A stretch of 64,000 nt of DNA from Croceibacterium_B sp963811255 (GTDB taxonomy: Bacteria > Pseudomonadota > Alphaproteobacteria > Sphingomonadales > Sphingomonadaceae), in the NCBI GenBank assembly GCA_963811255.1, contig CAWEQI010000001.1, positions 434,001 through 498,000 of the forward strand, read 5' to 3'. Numbering within the stretch: the stretch's first letter is position 1; every line of letters starts with the position of its first letter. The position numbers and the translations under genes were made by a program. The notes below the pieces were generated by a model that was given only the letters and a program-made list of their open reading frames with translations, was not told the origin of the DNA and searched no databases. Below, one piece after another: positions 37,903 to 46,598 of this stretch.

Positions 37903-38672
37903 GCGCCGCCGTCGTTCACCAGCAGCACGCTGTCGTCGCGCGCCAGGCTCCACAGGCTGAGCCCCGCGGCCCGCGACCGTTCGACCGCCATGCTGGTCGG
38001 CAGCGAGACGGTGACGAGGCGAGTGGCACCGGCGCGGACAGCCTTCTCGACGATCTCATAGGAGCAGCGGGCGGTCGAGAGGATGAAGCCGGCGGCTGCG
38101 TCCTCGCTCGCGGCGGCCATCGCCCCGACCAGCTTGTCGAGCGCGTTGTGGCGGCCGACGTCCTCGCGCACCAGGCGGATCGCACCCGCATCGTCGCAGA
38201 AGGCGGCCGCATGGGCGGCGCCCGTGGCGCGGGTCAGCGGCTGGTGATCGCGCAAGCTCGCGAGGGCAACGAAGATCGCCTGCGGGGCGAGCGCCGCATG
38301 GGCGGGGACCTTGGGCAAGGATTTTGCCACGGCCTCGAGATTCTCGATCCCGCACAGCCCGCAACTCGATTCCGCCACTCGCGCGCGGACGCGTTCGGTG
38401 AGCTTTTCGATGCCGAGGCCGGCCAACTGCGCGCGAACGATCCAGCCGAGGTCGGTTTCGGCGATGGCGATGTCGGTCACGTCGCCAGGGACCTTCGCCA
38501 GCCCTTCGGTCAGTGCGAAACCGCAGGTGAAGTCCTCGAGATCGGCTGGGGTGGCCATCATCACCGCGTAACTGAGGCCGTTGAACTCGAGCGCGACCGG
38601 CACTTCGGGCACCCAATCGCGGGTAAGGGCGCGGCGCGTGCCGTCGGATCGGATTTCGGTGGCTTCGCTCAA
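37890..38672 (-). CDS. fdhD: Formate dehydrogenase accessory sulfurtransferase FdhD
   Basis: This 260-residue protein passes sulfur from a cysteine desulfurase to the molybdenum cofactor of formate dehydrogenase, which is needed for activity. The essential C-G-L-C-G motif lies near residue 105, and E-F-N-G-L-S-Y-A-V-M-M-A-T-P and G-R-H-N-A-L-D-K match the family. The start appears to be a TTG, two bases after the G-rich arm of a REP hairpin that doubles as ribosome site (GGGAGGGGG). No better start is available. It is the last gene of the fds series. Confidence 0.92.
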   Translation of the reverse strand: MSEATEIRSDGTRRALTRDWVPEVPVALEFNGLSYAVMMATPADLEDFTCGFALTEGLAKVPGDVTDIAIAETDLGWIVRAQLAGLGIEKLTERVRARVAESSCGLCGIENLEAVAKSLPKVPAHAALAPQAIFVALASLRDHQPLTRATGAAHAAAFCDDAGAIRLVREDVGRHNALDKLVGAMAAASEDAAAGFILSTARCSYEIVEKAVRAGATRLVTVSLPTSMAVERSRAAGLSLWSLARDDSVLLVNDGGAQVP

Positions 38673-38675
38673 GTC

Positions 38676-38764
38676 CCCCTCCCGCTTACGGGAGGGGCTA
38701 GGGGTGGGTGTGTGCTCGGGTGGTGGACAGGCCCACCCCCGACCCCTCCCGCAAGCGGGAGGGG
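38676..38764. repeat. REPIN-type inverted pair between fdsD and fdhD
   Basis: Two CCCCTCCCGC-type hairpins (38676-38697 and 38743-38764) face each other. Their conserved inner tails TAGGGGTGGG and CCCACCCCC are also complementary, so the whole 89 bases can form one long cruciform or RNA hairpin. It lies inside the formate dehydrogenase gene series. Confidence 0.88.
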
Positions 38765-38771
38765 GGAAGGA

Positions 38772-39053
38772 TCACCCCGCATCCGAACGGCCGACGCCGT
38801 CGACCTCGTTGAACTTGGTCGCGCGGGTCTGCGAGCCCGGGTGGCCTTTTTCGGCCAGGTGCTCGACCGCCTCGCGGGCGATCGGCATCAGCTTGGAATG
38901 ATCGTCGGCGAAGATGGCCGCCTTCATCCGCGGGTCCCAGAACTGGTGGATATGGTCGGCCGTCGCCAGCACCGCCTGGTCGTGGCCCATCGCCTCGAAG
39001 TTGCGGGCGATGTCGCCGGCCATGCGCCGCAGGGTCTCGATCGTCGAGCTCAT
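38772..39053 (-). CDS. fdsD: Formate dehydrogenase delta subunit
   Basis: This 93-residue protein is the small subunit of the soluble NAD-dependent formate dehydrogenase complex (Fds), needed for assembly of the active enzyme. I-R-M-A-x-x-I-A-x-N-F-type N-termini (here L-R-R-M-A-G-D-I-A-R-N-F) and H-I-x-x-F-W-D-P-R-M-K are characteristic. Its ATG overlaps the fdsA stop as ATGA. Confidence 0.92.
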   Translation of the reverse strand: MSSTIETLRRMAGDIARNFEAMGHDQAVLATADHIHQFWDPRMKAAIFADDHSKLMPIAREAVEHLAEKGHPGSQTRATKFNEVDGVGRSDAG

Positions 39054-41905
39054 TCGGCGGGCTCCATCGTCGTGACGTCGGCGATTCGGCGCGAACGCTC
39101 GCTGAGTTCGGTGTACTCCTCCTGCCACTCGGTCGGCCCGTTCGACGGCGTGACCTGCACCGCGGTAACCTTGTACTCGGGGCAATTGGTCGCCCAGTCG
39201 GAGAAGTCGGTGGTGACCACGTTCGCCTGCGTCTCGGGGTGGTGGAAGGTGGTGTAGACCACGCCGGGCGCCACCCGGTCGGTGACCAGCACCTTGAGCG
39301 TGGTCTCGCCCTTGCGGCTGGCGAGCCGTGCCCAGTCGCCGGTGTTGAGGCCGCGGTTCTCCGCGTCGACCGGGTGCATCTCGAGCACGTCCTCGGCATG
39401 CCAGACGACGTTGCCGGTGCGCCGGGTCTGCGCGCCGACGTTGTATTGCGTGAGAATCCGCCCGGTGGTCAGCAGCAGCGGATAGCGCGGGCCGCTTTTC
39501 TCGTCGGTCGGGACGTATTCGGTGACCACGAACTTGCCCTTGCCGCGCACGAAGCCTTCGACGTGCATCACCGGGCTGCCCTCGGGGAACTTCTCGTTGA
39601 CCGGCCACTGCACGCTGCCGATTTCGAGCAGCTTGTCCCAGTTGAGGCCGGCGAAACTCGGCGTCAGCCGGGCGATTTCGTCGATCACCTGGCTCGGATG
39701 GGTGTAGGTCCAGTTCGCGCCGAGCGCGTTGGCCAGCAGCTGCGTCACTTCCCAGTCGGCATAGCCGTTGGCCGGCTCCATCACCTTGCGGACGGGCTGG
39801 ATGCGGCGCTCGGCGTTGGTGAAAGTGCCGTCCTTTTCGAGGAAGGTCGAGCCGGGCAGGAACACGTGCGCGTAATTGGCGGTTTCGTTCAGGAACAGGT
39901 CGTGGACGATCACGCATTCCATCGCCTCGAGGCCGGCGGCAACGTGCTGGGTGTTGGGGTCCGACTGGAGGATGTCCTCGCCCTGGATGTAGATCGCCCG
40001 GAAGCTGCCGTCGCAGGCGGCATCGAGCATGTTGTTGATCCTGAGGCCCGGCTCGGGATCTAGCGGAACGCCCCAGTCCTTCTCGAACAGGTCGCGCACG
40101 CTCTCGTCGTGGATGTGACGATAGCCGGGCAGCTCATGCGGGAAGCTGCCCATGTCGCAACTGCCCTGCACATTGTTCTGCCCGCGCAGCGGGTTCACGC
40201 CGACGCCCGGGCGGCCGATGTTGCCGGTGCACATCGCCAGGTTGGCGATCGCGATCACCGCCGAGGAGCCCTGGCTGTGCTCGGTCACGCCGAGGCCGTA
40301 ATAGATCGCCCCGTTGCCGCCGGTGGCATAAAGCCGCGCGGCCTCCCGCACCGTCTCGGCCGGGACCTTGGTGACGGCTTCGAGGAATTCCGGGCTGTGC
40401 TTTTCGTCCGAGACGAAGCGGGCCCAGTCCTGGTATTCGTCCCAGTCGCAGCGCTCGCGGATGAAGTCTTCATTGGCGAGGCCTTCGGTGACGATCACGT
40501 GCGCCAGGCTGGTGAGCACGGCGACGTTGGTGCCGGGCTGGAGCGGCAGGTGGTGCGCCGCCTCGATGTGCGGCGATTTGACGAGATCGATCCGCCGCGG
40601 GTCGATGACGATCAGCTTGGCGCCCTGGCGCAAGCGGCGCTTCATCCGCGATGCGAACACCGGATGGGCGTCGGTCGGGTTGGCGCCGATGACCATCATC
40701 ACGTCGGCGTCCATCACGCTGTCGAAGTCCTGCGTGCCGGCGCTGGTGCCGAAGGTGGTCTTGAGGCCGTAGCCGGTCGGCGAGTGGCACACGCGGGCGC
40801 AGGTATCGACGTTGTTAGAACCGAAGGTCGCGCGCACCAGTTTCTGGACGAGGAACGTCTCCTCGTTGGTGCAGCGGCTCGAGGTGATCCCGCCGAGCGC
40901 GGTCGCGCCGTGCCGGTCGCGGATCGCCTTGAGCTTGTCGGCGGTGTAGGTGATCGCCTCGTCCCAACTGACCTCGCGCCACGGTTGGTCGATACTCTCG
41001 CGGACCATCGGGTTGAGGATGCGGTCCTTGTGGTTGGCATAGCCGTAGGCGAAGCGGCCCTTGACGCAGGAATGCCCGCGGTTGGCCTTGCCGTCTTTCC
41101 ACGGCATCATCCGCACCAGTTGCTCGCCGCGCATCTCGGCGCGGAAGGTGCAGCCGACGCCGCAATAGGCGCAAGTGGTCACCACCGAGCGCTCGGGCAG
41201 GCCGATCGCCTTGACGCTCTTCTCGCGCAGGGTGGCGGTCGGGCAGGCTTGCACGCAGGCACCGCAGCTGACGCATTCGGAGCTGAGGAAATTATCCTCG
41301 TCCTGTCCGGCGGAAACCTTGCTGGCGAAACCGCGCCCGTCGATCGTCAGCGCGAACGTGCCCTGGACTTCGTCACACGCGCGCACGCAGCGGCTGCACA
41401 CGATGCACTTCGAGGGATCGAAATCGAAATACGGATTCGAGTGGTCGGTCGGAAGCGCGAGGTGATTGTCCCCCTCGTAGCCGTAGCGCACGTCGCGCAG
41501 GCCGACGGCGGCCGCCTGGTCCTGCAGCTCGCAATCGTTGTTGGCGGTGCAGGTCAGGCAATCGAGCGGATGGTCGGAGATGTACAGCTCCATCACACCG
41601 CGACGCAGCTTTTCGAGACGTGGGGTCTGGGTGTGGACGACCATGCCCGGCGCGACCGGGGTGGTGCAACTGGCCGGCGTGCCCTTGGCGCCTTCGATCT
41701 CGACCAGGCACAGTCGGCACGAACCGAACGAAGCCATGTTGTCGGTGGCGCACAGTTTGGGGATCTCACCGCCGCTCTCGACCGCGGCACGCATTACGCT
41801 GGTGCCGGCGGGCACGGTGACCTCGCGCCCGTCGATCGTCAGCGTCACCTGCTCGGTGCTCGTGGACTCGGGGGTTCCGAAATCCTTCTGGCGTTCATAA
41901 CCCAT
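39050..41905 (-). CDS. fdsA: NAD-dependent formate dehydrogenase alpha subunit
   Basis: This 951-residue catalytic subunit oxidises formate to CO2 at a bis-MGD molybdenum (or tungsten) centre. In order it has an N-terminal [2Fe-2S] domain (C-A-T-D-N...C-R-L-C), a NuoG-type His/Cys cluster site (D-C-L-T-C-T-A-N-N-D-C), two ferredoxin [4Fe-4S] motifs (C-I-V-C-S-R-C-V-R-A-C and C-V-S-C-G-A-C-V-Q-A-C-P), a further [4Fe-4S] at C-A-Y-C-G-V-G-C, and the large Mo domain. The metal ligand is cysteine in R-V-C-H-S-P near residue 375, not selenocysteine. It overlaps mobA upstream by 11 bases and fdsD downstream by 4. Confidence 0.97.
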   Translation of the reverse strand: MGYERQKDFGTPESTSTEQVTLTIDGREVTVPAGTSVMRAAVESGGEIPKLCATDNMASFGSCRLCLVEIEGAKGTPASCTTPVAPGMVVHTQTPRLEKLRRGVMELYISDHPLDCLTCTANNDCELQDQAAAVGLRDVRYGYEGDNHLALPTDHSNPYFDFDPSKCIVCSRCVRACDEVQGTFALTIDGRGFASKVSAGQDEDNFLSSECVSCGACVQACPTATLREKSVKAIGLPERSVVTTCAYCGVGCTFRAEMRGEQLVRMMPWKDGKANRGHSCVKGRFAYGYANHKDRILNPMVRESIDQPWREVSWDEAITYTADKLKAIRDRHGATALGGITSSRCTNEETFLVQKLVRATFGSNNVDTCARVCHSPTGYGLKTTFGTSAGTQDFDSVMDADVMMVIGANPTDAHPVFASRMKRRLRQGAKLIVIDPRRIDLVKSPHIEAAHHLPLQPGTNVAVLTSLAHVIVTEGLANEDFIRERCDWDEYQDWARFVSDEKHSPEFLEAVTKVPAETVREAARLYATGGNGAIYYGLGVTEHSQGSSAVIAIANLAMCTGNIGRPGVGVNPLRGQNNVQGSCDMGSFPHELPGYRHIHDESVRDLFEKDWGVPLDPEPGLRINNMLDAACDGSFRAIYIQGEDILQSDPNTQHVAAGLEAMECVIVHDLFLNETANYAHVFLPGSTFLEKDGTFTNAERRIQPVRKVMEPANGYADWEVTQLLANALGANWTYTHPSQVIDEIARLTPSFAGLNWDKLLEIGSVQWPVNEKFPEGSPVMHVEGFVRGKGKFVVTEYVPTDEKSGPRYPLLLTTGRILTQYNVGAQTRRTGNVVWHAEDVLEMHPVDAENRGLNTGDWARLASRKGETTLKVLVTDRVAPGVVYTTFHHPETQANVVTTDFSDWATNCPEYKVTAVQVTPSNGPTEWQEEYTELSERSRRIADVTTMEPAE

Positions 41906-42425
41906 GACTTTGCTCCATCGCGGCGAGGTCCGCCGGTGTGTTGATATTAGCAGATTGCGATTGCGTTTTCACGGCCCGCGCACCCAAGGCTTCCGCGAAG
42001 GCGAGCATCGAATGCCGGCCGGCGCCTTCGAGGATACGCTCGAGCGTCGCGGTGGCTCCCACGGGCCACAGCCCGACGACCGGCTGATCGGCCAGGTAAG
42101 CCGGCGCCGGGGAGAGTATTTGCAGCAGGTTTTCAGGCAGATGAACCGAATCCACCCCACAGGTCAGCACGGCTTCGTAATCTTCGTCCTGCGCCAGGTG
42201 CAGCCCGGCGGCAATCCCTGCGAGCGGGCCCATCCTGGGGCCCGGCCAGTCGGGGATGCACGGCGCCGGCGCCAGCTCGCGGCCGGCGACGACGACATAT
42301 TCGCAAAACCCCCCAAGCGCATCGACCGCGCGCGCCAGCAGCGTTCGCCCGCCGAGCTCGGCTAGCGCCTTGTCGCTGCCGAACCGCGTCGACTGCCCGC
42401 CTGCGAGAACCACGCCCAGGATCAT
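41895..42425 (-). CDS. mobA: Molybdenum cofactor guanylyltransferase
   Basis: This 176-residue enzyme attaches GMP to molybdopterin to make the MGD cofactor required by FdsA. The nucleotidyltransferase motif is L-A-G-G-Q-S-T-R-F-G-S-D-K-A-L at the N-terminus. The protein is slightly shorter than E. coli MobA. It is embedded between fdsB and fdsA, so cofactor finishing and enzyme are coexpressed. Confidence 0.92.
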   Translation of the reverse strand: MILGVVLAGGQSTRFGSDKALAELGGRTLLARAVDALGGFCEYVVVAGRELAPAPCIPDWPGPRMGPLAGIAAGLHLAQDEDYEAVLTCGVDSVHLPENLLQILSPAPAYLADQPVVGLWPVGATATLERILEGAGRHSMLAFAEALGARAVKTQSQSANINTPADLAAMEQSHGL

Positions 42426-42447
42426 GCGCGGGGCCGCCCCCCAGAAC

Positions 42448-42536
42448 CGTTCGTCCTGAGCTTGTCGAAGGATCGCCTTTTCTTCGGGCGCGGCGCTGAA
42501 AGGAAGAACGGCCCTTCGACAAGCTCAGGGTGAACG
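42448..42536. repeat. Dispersed repeat pair with core CCTGAGCTTGTCGAAGG
   Basis: The left copy (42448-42471) and its inverted partner (42512-42536) share CCTGAGCTTGTCGAAGG/CCTTCGACAAGCTCAGG with CGTTCG-type flanks. This core is a well-known dispersed intergenic repeat of proteobacteria. It occupies most of the 128-base gap between fdsB and mobA. Confidence 0.82.
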
Positions 42537-42553
42537 GGGGAGGGGTGGGACAT

Positions 42554-44113
42554 TTATTCCGCCGCCTCCGCCTCGGCCTGCGCTTTGCCGGTGAAATCCT
42601 CCGGCCAGTGCTTGAGCGCGCTCATCACCGGGAACGGGGTGAACCCGCCCAATGCGCACAGCGAACCGAACTTCATCGTCTCGCACAAGTCGGTCAGCAG
42701 CCCAATCTCCTGCTCCTGGCTGCGGCCGTGGCGCGGCGCGTTGTGCATCACGTCCATCCGTTCGACGTGGTCGGGGGCGCGGCCGCCGGCGCGGATGCGG
42801 TCGATGATTTCGACCCCGCGCACCGCGCCGATCCGGCATGGGGTGCACTTGCCGCAGGATTCGGCGGCGCAGAACTCCATCGCGAATCGGGCCATCGCGC
42901 CCATGTCGGCGGTGTCGTCGAACACCACAATGCCGCCGTGGCCGATCAGCGCGTCGGCTGCGGTGTATTCCTCGTATTCGAAGCGGATGGCGAAATCGTC
43001 CGGGTGGATATAGGCGCCGAGCGGTCCACCAACCTGCACCGCCTTGACCGGGCGACCGCTTTCGGTGCCGCCGCCGATTTCGTTGACCAACTCGCCCAAG
43101 GTCAGGCCGAAGGCGGTCTCGAACAGGCCGCCGTATTTGATGTTACCGGCCAGCTGGATCGGCATCGTGCCCTTCGAACGGGCGAGCCCAAGCTTCTCGT
43201 ATTGGCTCGCCCCGCCCTCGGCGAGGATGTGCGGCACGGCAGCGAGGGTCAGCACGTTGTTGATCACCGTCGGCTTGCCGAACAGGCCCTCGATAGCCGG
43301 TAGCGGCGGCTTGGCGCGGACTTCGCCGCGCTTGCCTTCGAGGCTGTCGAGCAGGCTGGTCTCCTCGCCGCAGACGTAAGCGCCCGCACCGACGCGCACT
43401 TCCAGCTCGAACGGGGCGACAATCCCGGCGGAAAGCTCGATCGCCTTTTCCATCTTGGCGATCGCGTCGGGATATTCGCTGCGGATGTAGACGTAGCCCT
43501 TGTCGGCGCCGACCGCCTCGCCGGCAATCGCCATGCCTTCGATCAGCATGTAGGGATCGCCTTCCATCAGCATGCGGTCGGCGAAAGTGCCGGAATCGCC
43601 CTCGTCGGCGTTGCACACGATGTACTTCTGATCGGCTTGCGCCTTGGCGGCGGTCTGCCACTTAATCCCCGCCGGAAAGCCCGCCCCGCCGCGGCCGCGC
43701 AGGCCGGATTGCGTCACTTCCTCGACGATTTGCGCCGAACCGATCTTCCGCGCGCGCTTCAAGCCGCTCCAGCCGCCGGTCGCTTCGTAATCCTCCAGGC
43801 TCAGCGGCCGCGTCTTGCCGGCGCGGGCGAACGTCAGCCGCTGCTGCTTGGCGATGAAGGGATGCTGTTCGATGGCGCCGATGGCGATCTCGTCGGCTTC
43901 GCCGGAAAGGATGTCGTCGACGTCCTCCAGCGTGACGGGCCCCCAGCCCTGCCCGTCGATCTCGACCAGCGGTTCGAGCCACTGCATGCCCCAGCTGCTG
44001 GTGCGCTCGACCGCGCAGCCCTTCTTCTCGAAGGCGGTCGCGAGCTCGTCGGCGCCGAGCGCGCGGGCGAGGGCGTCGTCGGAGATGCGGACTGTCTGCT
44101 TGTCGGCCATCAT
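42554..44113 (-). CDS. fdsB: NAD-dependent formate dehydrogenase beta subunit
   Basis: This 519-residue subunit is NuoF-like and passes electrons from the Fe-S chain through FMN to NAD+. It has a thioredoxin-like N-terminal part (about 1-110), the FMN/NADH loop G-L-R-G-R-G-G-A-G-F-P-A-G near residue 165, C-N-A-D-E-G-D-S-G-T-F-A-D, and the C-terminal [4Fe-4S] motif S-C-G-K-C-T-P-C-R. The chosen ATG overlaps the fdsG stop as ATGA; the next codon is also ATG and is an equally good start. Confidence 0.96.
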   Translation of the reverse strand: MMADKQTVRISDDALARALGADELATAFEKKGCAVERTSSWGMQWLEPLVEIDGQGWGPVTLEDVDDILSGEADEIAIGAIEQHPFIAKQQRLTFARAGKTRPLSLEDYEATGGWSGLKRARKIGSAQIVEEVTQSGLRGRGGAGFPAGIKWQTAAKAQADQKYIVCNADEGDSGTFADRMLMEGDPYMLIEGMAIAGEAVGADKGYVYIRSEYPDAIAKMEKAIELSAGIVAPFELEVRVGAGAYVCGEETSLLDSLEGKRGEVRAKPPLPAIEGLFGKPTVINNVLTLAAVPHILAEGGASQYEKLGLARSKGTMPIQLAGNIKYGGLFETAFGLTLGELVNEIGGGTESGRPVKAVQVGGPLGAYIHPDDFAIRFEYEEYTAADALIGHGGIVVFDDTADMGAMARFAMEFCAAESCGKCTPCRIGAVRGVEIIDRIRAGGRAPDHVERMDVMHNAPRHGRSQEQEIGLLTDLCETMKFGSLCALGGFTPFPVMSALKHWPEDFTGKAQAEAEAAE

Positions 44114-44538
44114 GCGTTCTCGATGATTGTGGCGAGCTTCGGGGCATCGAGCCGGGCGTGCAGCCGGTCCCCGACGCGCGCGCTCGGCCCCGAGCTGCAC
44201 AGCCCGAGGCAATAGACCGTGGCGAGCTTGACCCGGTCGCCGGCGGCTTCGCCGGCGGCATCCATCATGCCTTCGATCCCGCGCGCCTGGCAGGCCTCGG
44301 CGCGGCAGAGCTGCACGATCGGGCGCGTCTCGGGCGCTTCGGTGAAGTCGTGGTAGAAGCTGACCACTCCATGGACGTCGGCCCGGCTCAGATTGAGCCC
44401 CTTGGCGATCAGCACCTCGCTCTCCGCATCGACGCAGCCGAACTCCTCCTGCACGGCGTGCAGGATCGGCAGCAAGGGCCCTTCGCGGCGGTGATGCTCG
44501 GCGACGATCTCGCCGATCTTGTGTTCCTTGGTACTCAT
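44110..44538 (-). CDS. fdsG: NAD-dependent formate dehydrogenase gamma subunit
   Basis: This 142-residue NuoE-like subunit carries one [2Fe-2S] cluster held by C-R-A-E-A-C and C-L-G-L-C in a thioredoxin-like fold. L-L-P-I-L-H-A-V-Q-E-E-F-G in the N-terminal half is typical. Its ATG overlaps the stop codon of fghA by four bases, directly coupling formaldehyde-derived formate production to formate oxidation. Confidence 0.95.
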   Translation of the reverse strand: MSTKEHKIGEIVAEHHRREGPLLPILHAVQEEFGCVDAESEVLIAKGLNLSRADVHGVVSFYHDFTEAPETRPIVQLCRAEACQARGIEGMMDAAGEAAGDRVKLATVYCLGLCSSGPSARVGDRLHARLDAPKLATIIENA

Positions 44539-45368
44539 CCTCTCAGCCTCTCTGCGTGCCAGGCGATGTGGTCGTCGATGAAGCTCGACACGAAGAAATA
44601 CGAATGATCGTAGCCTTCGTGCATCCGTATCTCGGCGGCGATATCTGCCTTGCGGCAGGCTTCGTCCAGCAAGTGTGTCTTTAGCTGCTCATCGAGGAAC
44701 TGGTCCGCCCGGCCCTGATCGATCAGCAGCTCCGGCACCCGCGCGCCCTGCTTGATCAGCGCGCAGGCGTCGTACTGACGCCAGGCGGCCATGTCCTCGC
44801 CGAGGTAGCCGGTCAAGGCCTTCTGCCCCCATGGGCTATTCATCGGGCTGACGATGGGCGCGAACGCGCTGGTCGAGCGGAACCGGCCAGGGTTGCGCAG
44901 GCTGACCGTCAGTGCGCCGTGGCCGCCCATCGAATGGCCCGAGATGCCTTGCCGCTCCATATCGACCGGAAACGCTTCGGCGATCAGCGCCGGCAGCTCC
45001 TGTTCGACGTAGGTGCGCATCCTGAAGTTCGCCGCCCAAGGCTCCTGCGTGGCATCGACGTAGAACCCGGCACCCTTGCCGAAATCGTAGGCCGGATCGT
45101 CGGGCAGGTCGTCGCCGCGCGGGCTCGTGTCCGGCCCGACGAGGATAATCCTGTGCTCGGCACAAGCGCGCTTGTATTCGAGCTTCTCCATCGCGTTGGC
45201 GTGGGTGCAGGTGAGGCCCGACAGCCACCAGAGCACCGGCAGCTTTTCGCCGGGACTATGCTCGGGGATGTAAACCTGGAAGGTCATCGGGGTGCCGGTG
45301 GCGGTGGACTGATGGGTGTAGACGCCCTGGCTGCCGCCAAAGCACTTCAATTCGCTGATGCGTTCCAT
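44535..45368 (-). CDS. fghA: S-formylglutathione hydrolase
   Basis: This 277-residue serine esterase of the esterase D type hydrolyses S-formylglutathione to formate and glutathione, the second step of glutathione-dependent formaldehyde detoxification. The nucleophile elbow is G-H-S-M-G-G-H-G-A-L near residue 150, P-V-L-W-W-L-S-G-L-T-C-T lies near the N-terminus, and the catalytic Asp and His are in D-Q-G-R-A-D and G-Y-D-H-S-Y. It precedes fdsG in a coupled arrangement. Confidence 0.96.
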   Translation of the reverse strand: MERISELKCFGGSQGVYTHQSTATGTPMTFQVYIPEHSPGEKLPVLWWLSGLTCTHANAMEKLEYKRACAEHRIILVGPDTSPRGDDLPDDPAYDFGKGAGFYVDATQEPWAANFRMRTYVEQELPALIAEAFPVDMERQGISGHSMGGHGALTVSLRNPGRFRSTSAFAPIVSPMNSPWGQKALTGYLGEDMAAWRQYDACALIKQGARVPELLIDQGRADQFLDEQLKTHLLDEACRKADIAAEIRMHEGYDHSYFFVSSFIDDHIAWHAERLRG

Positions 45369-45418
45369 GCGTCGACCGTAGCGGGTCGGGCGGGCTAGGC
45401 CCAGTCTCGAGGCTGAGC

Positions 45419-46150
45419 CTAGGCCAGCCTTTCGGTGAAGCCGATCAGGTTGTGGCCGATGACGCCGAACAGCAGGCTGCCGCTCCGCAGGCGTATGACG
45501 GTCAGGATGGCTCCCGCCGCCGCCGCATAGATGATCATCGGCACGCTGACGCCGATGCCGCCGTTGTAGGGGATGATACCGTGGCCAAGGCCAAACAGCA
45601 TCGTCGACATCACCGCGCCCCAGCCGATCGCCTCTTTGGTTCCCCCGAGCGCGACGGCGAAAAGCGACAGCTCGAGCCCCCGATAGAGCATCTCGGGCTC
45701 GAACCCCCGCAAGGTGAGATTGAACAGCCAGCCGAGCGCCGGGGGCCAGTTCGGATGCGCCAGATCCGGGTGGTTGCGGATCAGGCCGACGGCGATCAGC
45801 GCCGCGATGCCCAGGATCGACCAGAGGATGGAGCCGGGGTTCTGCCGGACCGTGAGCGCCATGCCCTTGGCGGTGAGCAGCGGATGGCGGTTCCAGGCGA
45901 GCGCCATCATCGTCCCGGTCGTCGCGAGCTGAGCCAGCCGGCTGTACCAGCGATACTCCGCGGGAAGCGACGCGATGTCGGCCGGCAGCGTCAGATAGCC
46001 GGCCAGCATGTACAGCCCGTACGCCACCGCCGCGGCCGCGAACCAGCGCCAGTGCAGTTCGGTCTTCCCGGCGAACTTGAGCACCAGCGCCACCACCAGC
46101 ACCGGCAGGATCCAGCAGGCCCACAGAACCAGCGCAAGGCCGACCGTCAT
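45419..46150 (-). CDS. CPBP-family intramembrane protein (altered first motif)
   Basis: This 243-residue protein with about seven hydrophobic helices resembles the CPBP/Rce1 intramembrane glutamic proteases. The motifs are E-P-E-M-L-Y-R-G (family E-E-x-x-x-R), F-G-L-G-H-G and G-H-N. The first of the two catalytic-site glutamates is replaced by proline, although another Glu lies one residue further up, so protease activity is doubtful. A REP hairpin lies just upstream. It sits between fghA and a VOC gene in the same direction, with no functional link that I can name. Confidence 0.8.
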   Translation of the reverse strand: MTVGLALVLWACWILPVLVVALVLKFAGKTELHWRWFAAAAVAYGLYMLAGYLTLPADIASLPAEYRWYSRLAQLATTGTMMALAWNRHPLLTAKGMALTVRQNPGSILWSILGIAALIAVGLIRNHPDLAHPNWPPALGWLFNLTLRGFEPEMLYRGLELSLFAVALGGTKEAIGWGAVMSTMLFGLGHGIIPYNGGIGVSVPMIIYAAAAGAILTVIRLRSGSLLFGVIGHNLIGFTERLA

Positions 46151-46160
46151 GCCATCATCG

Positions 46161-46182
46161 CCCCTCCCGCAAGCGGGAGGGG
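46161..46182. repeat. Single REP hairpin
   Basis: One perfect copy of the CCCCTCCCGC-AA-GCGGGAGGGG hairpin lies immediately upstream of the CPBP gene start and 20 bases after the VOC gene end. It belongs to the family seen at 6487, 38676 and 61716. Confidence 0.85.
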
Positions 46183-46201
46183 CACTCACCGCTCACGCAG
46201 G

Positions 46202-46579
46202 TCATTTCCCCGGCGGGCAGAACGCGCACAGCTTGTTGCCGTCGGGATCGCGCATGTAGGCGCCGTAGATCGGCGGGTCGCCATAAGGGCGCTCGCCGGG
46301 CGGGCCCTCGTCCGTGCCGCCGTTGGCCAAGCCCGCGGCGTACCACGCGTCGACCGCCGCGCGGTCCTTGGCCTTGAAGCCGATCGTGCCACCGTTGGCG
46401 TGCGTCGCGGGTTGCTCGTCGCGCGGGGTGGTGACGCCGAACATGCCGGTCTCGGGGCTGCCGTAGAACGCCCCCTTTGGTGTGTGCTGCCCCGCGATCC
46501 CCAGCGCCTTGAAGGCGGCGTCGTAGAACGCCCGCGCCTTGTCGGGGTCGTTGGTGCCAACCATCACGTGCGTGTACAC
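46202..46579 (-). CDS. VOC (glyoxalase/bleomycin-resistance) superfamily protein
   Basis: This 125-residue protein is made of two beta-alpha-beta-beta-beta modules: M-Y-T-H-V-M-V-G-T-N-D at the start and Y-M-R-D-P-D-G-N-K-L-C-A-F at the end are typical. It is a paralogue of the next gene (shared A-G-L-A-N-G-G-T-D-E-G and R-D-P-D-G-N-K). Members bind a divalent metal and act as glyoxalase I, isomerases, dioxygenases or binding proteins; nothing here decides between them. Glutathione adduct chemistry would fit the neighbourhood. Confidence 0.88.
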   Translation of the reverse strand: MYTHVMVGTNDPDKARAFYDAAFKALGIAGQHTPKGAFYGSPETGMFGVTTPRDEQPATHANGGTIGFKAKDRAAVDAWYAAGLANGGTDEGPPGERPYGDPPIYGAYMRDPDGNKLCAFCPPGK

Positions 46580-46598
46580 GCCGCCCCTCCCGCCTCTC

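Noticed and set aside
46161..46182. Rho-independent terminator of the VOC gene
   Set aside because: The stem is perfect but no T-run follows on either strand, and the sequence is identical to the REP hairpins elsewhere.
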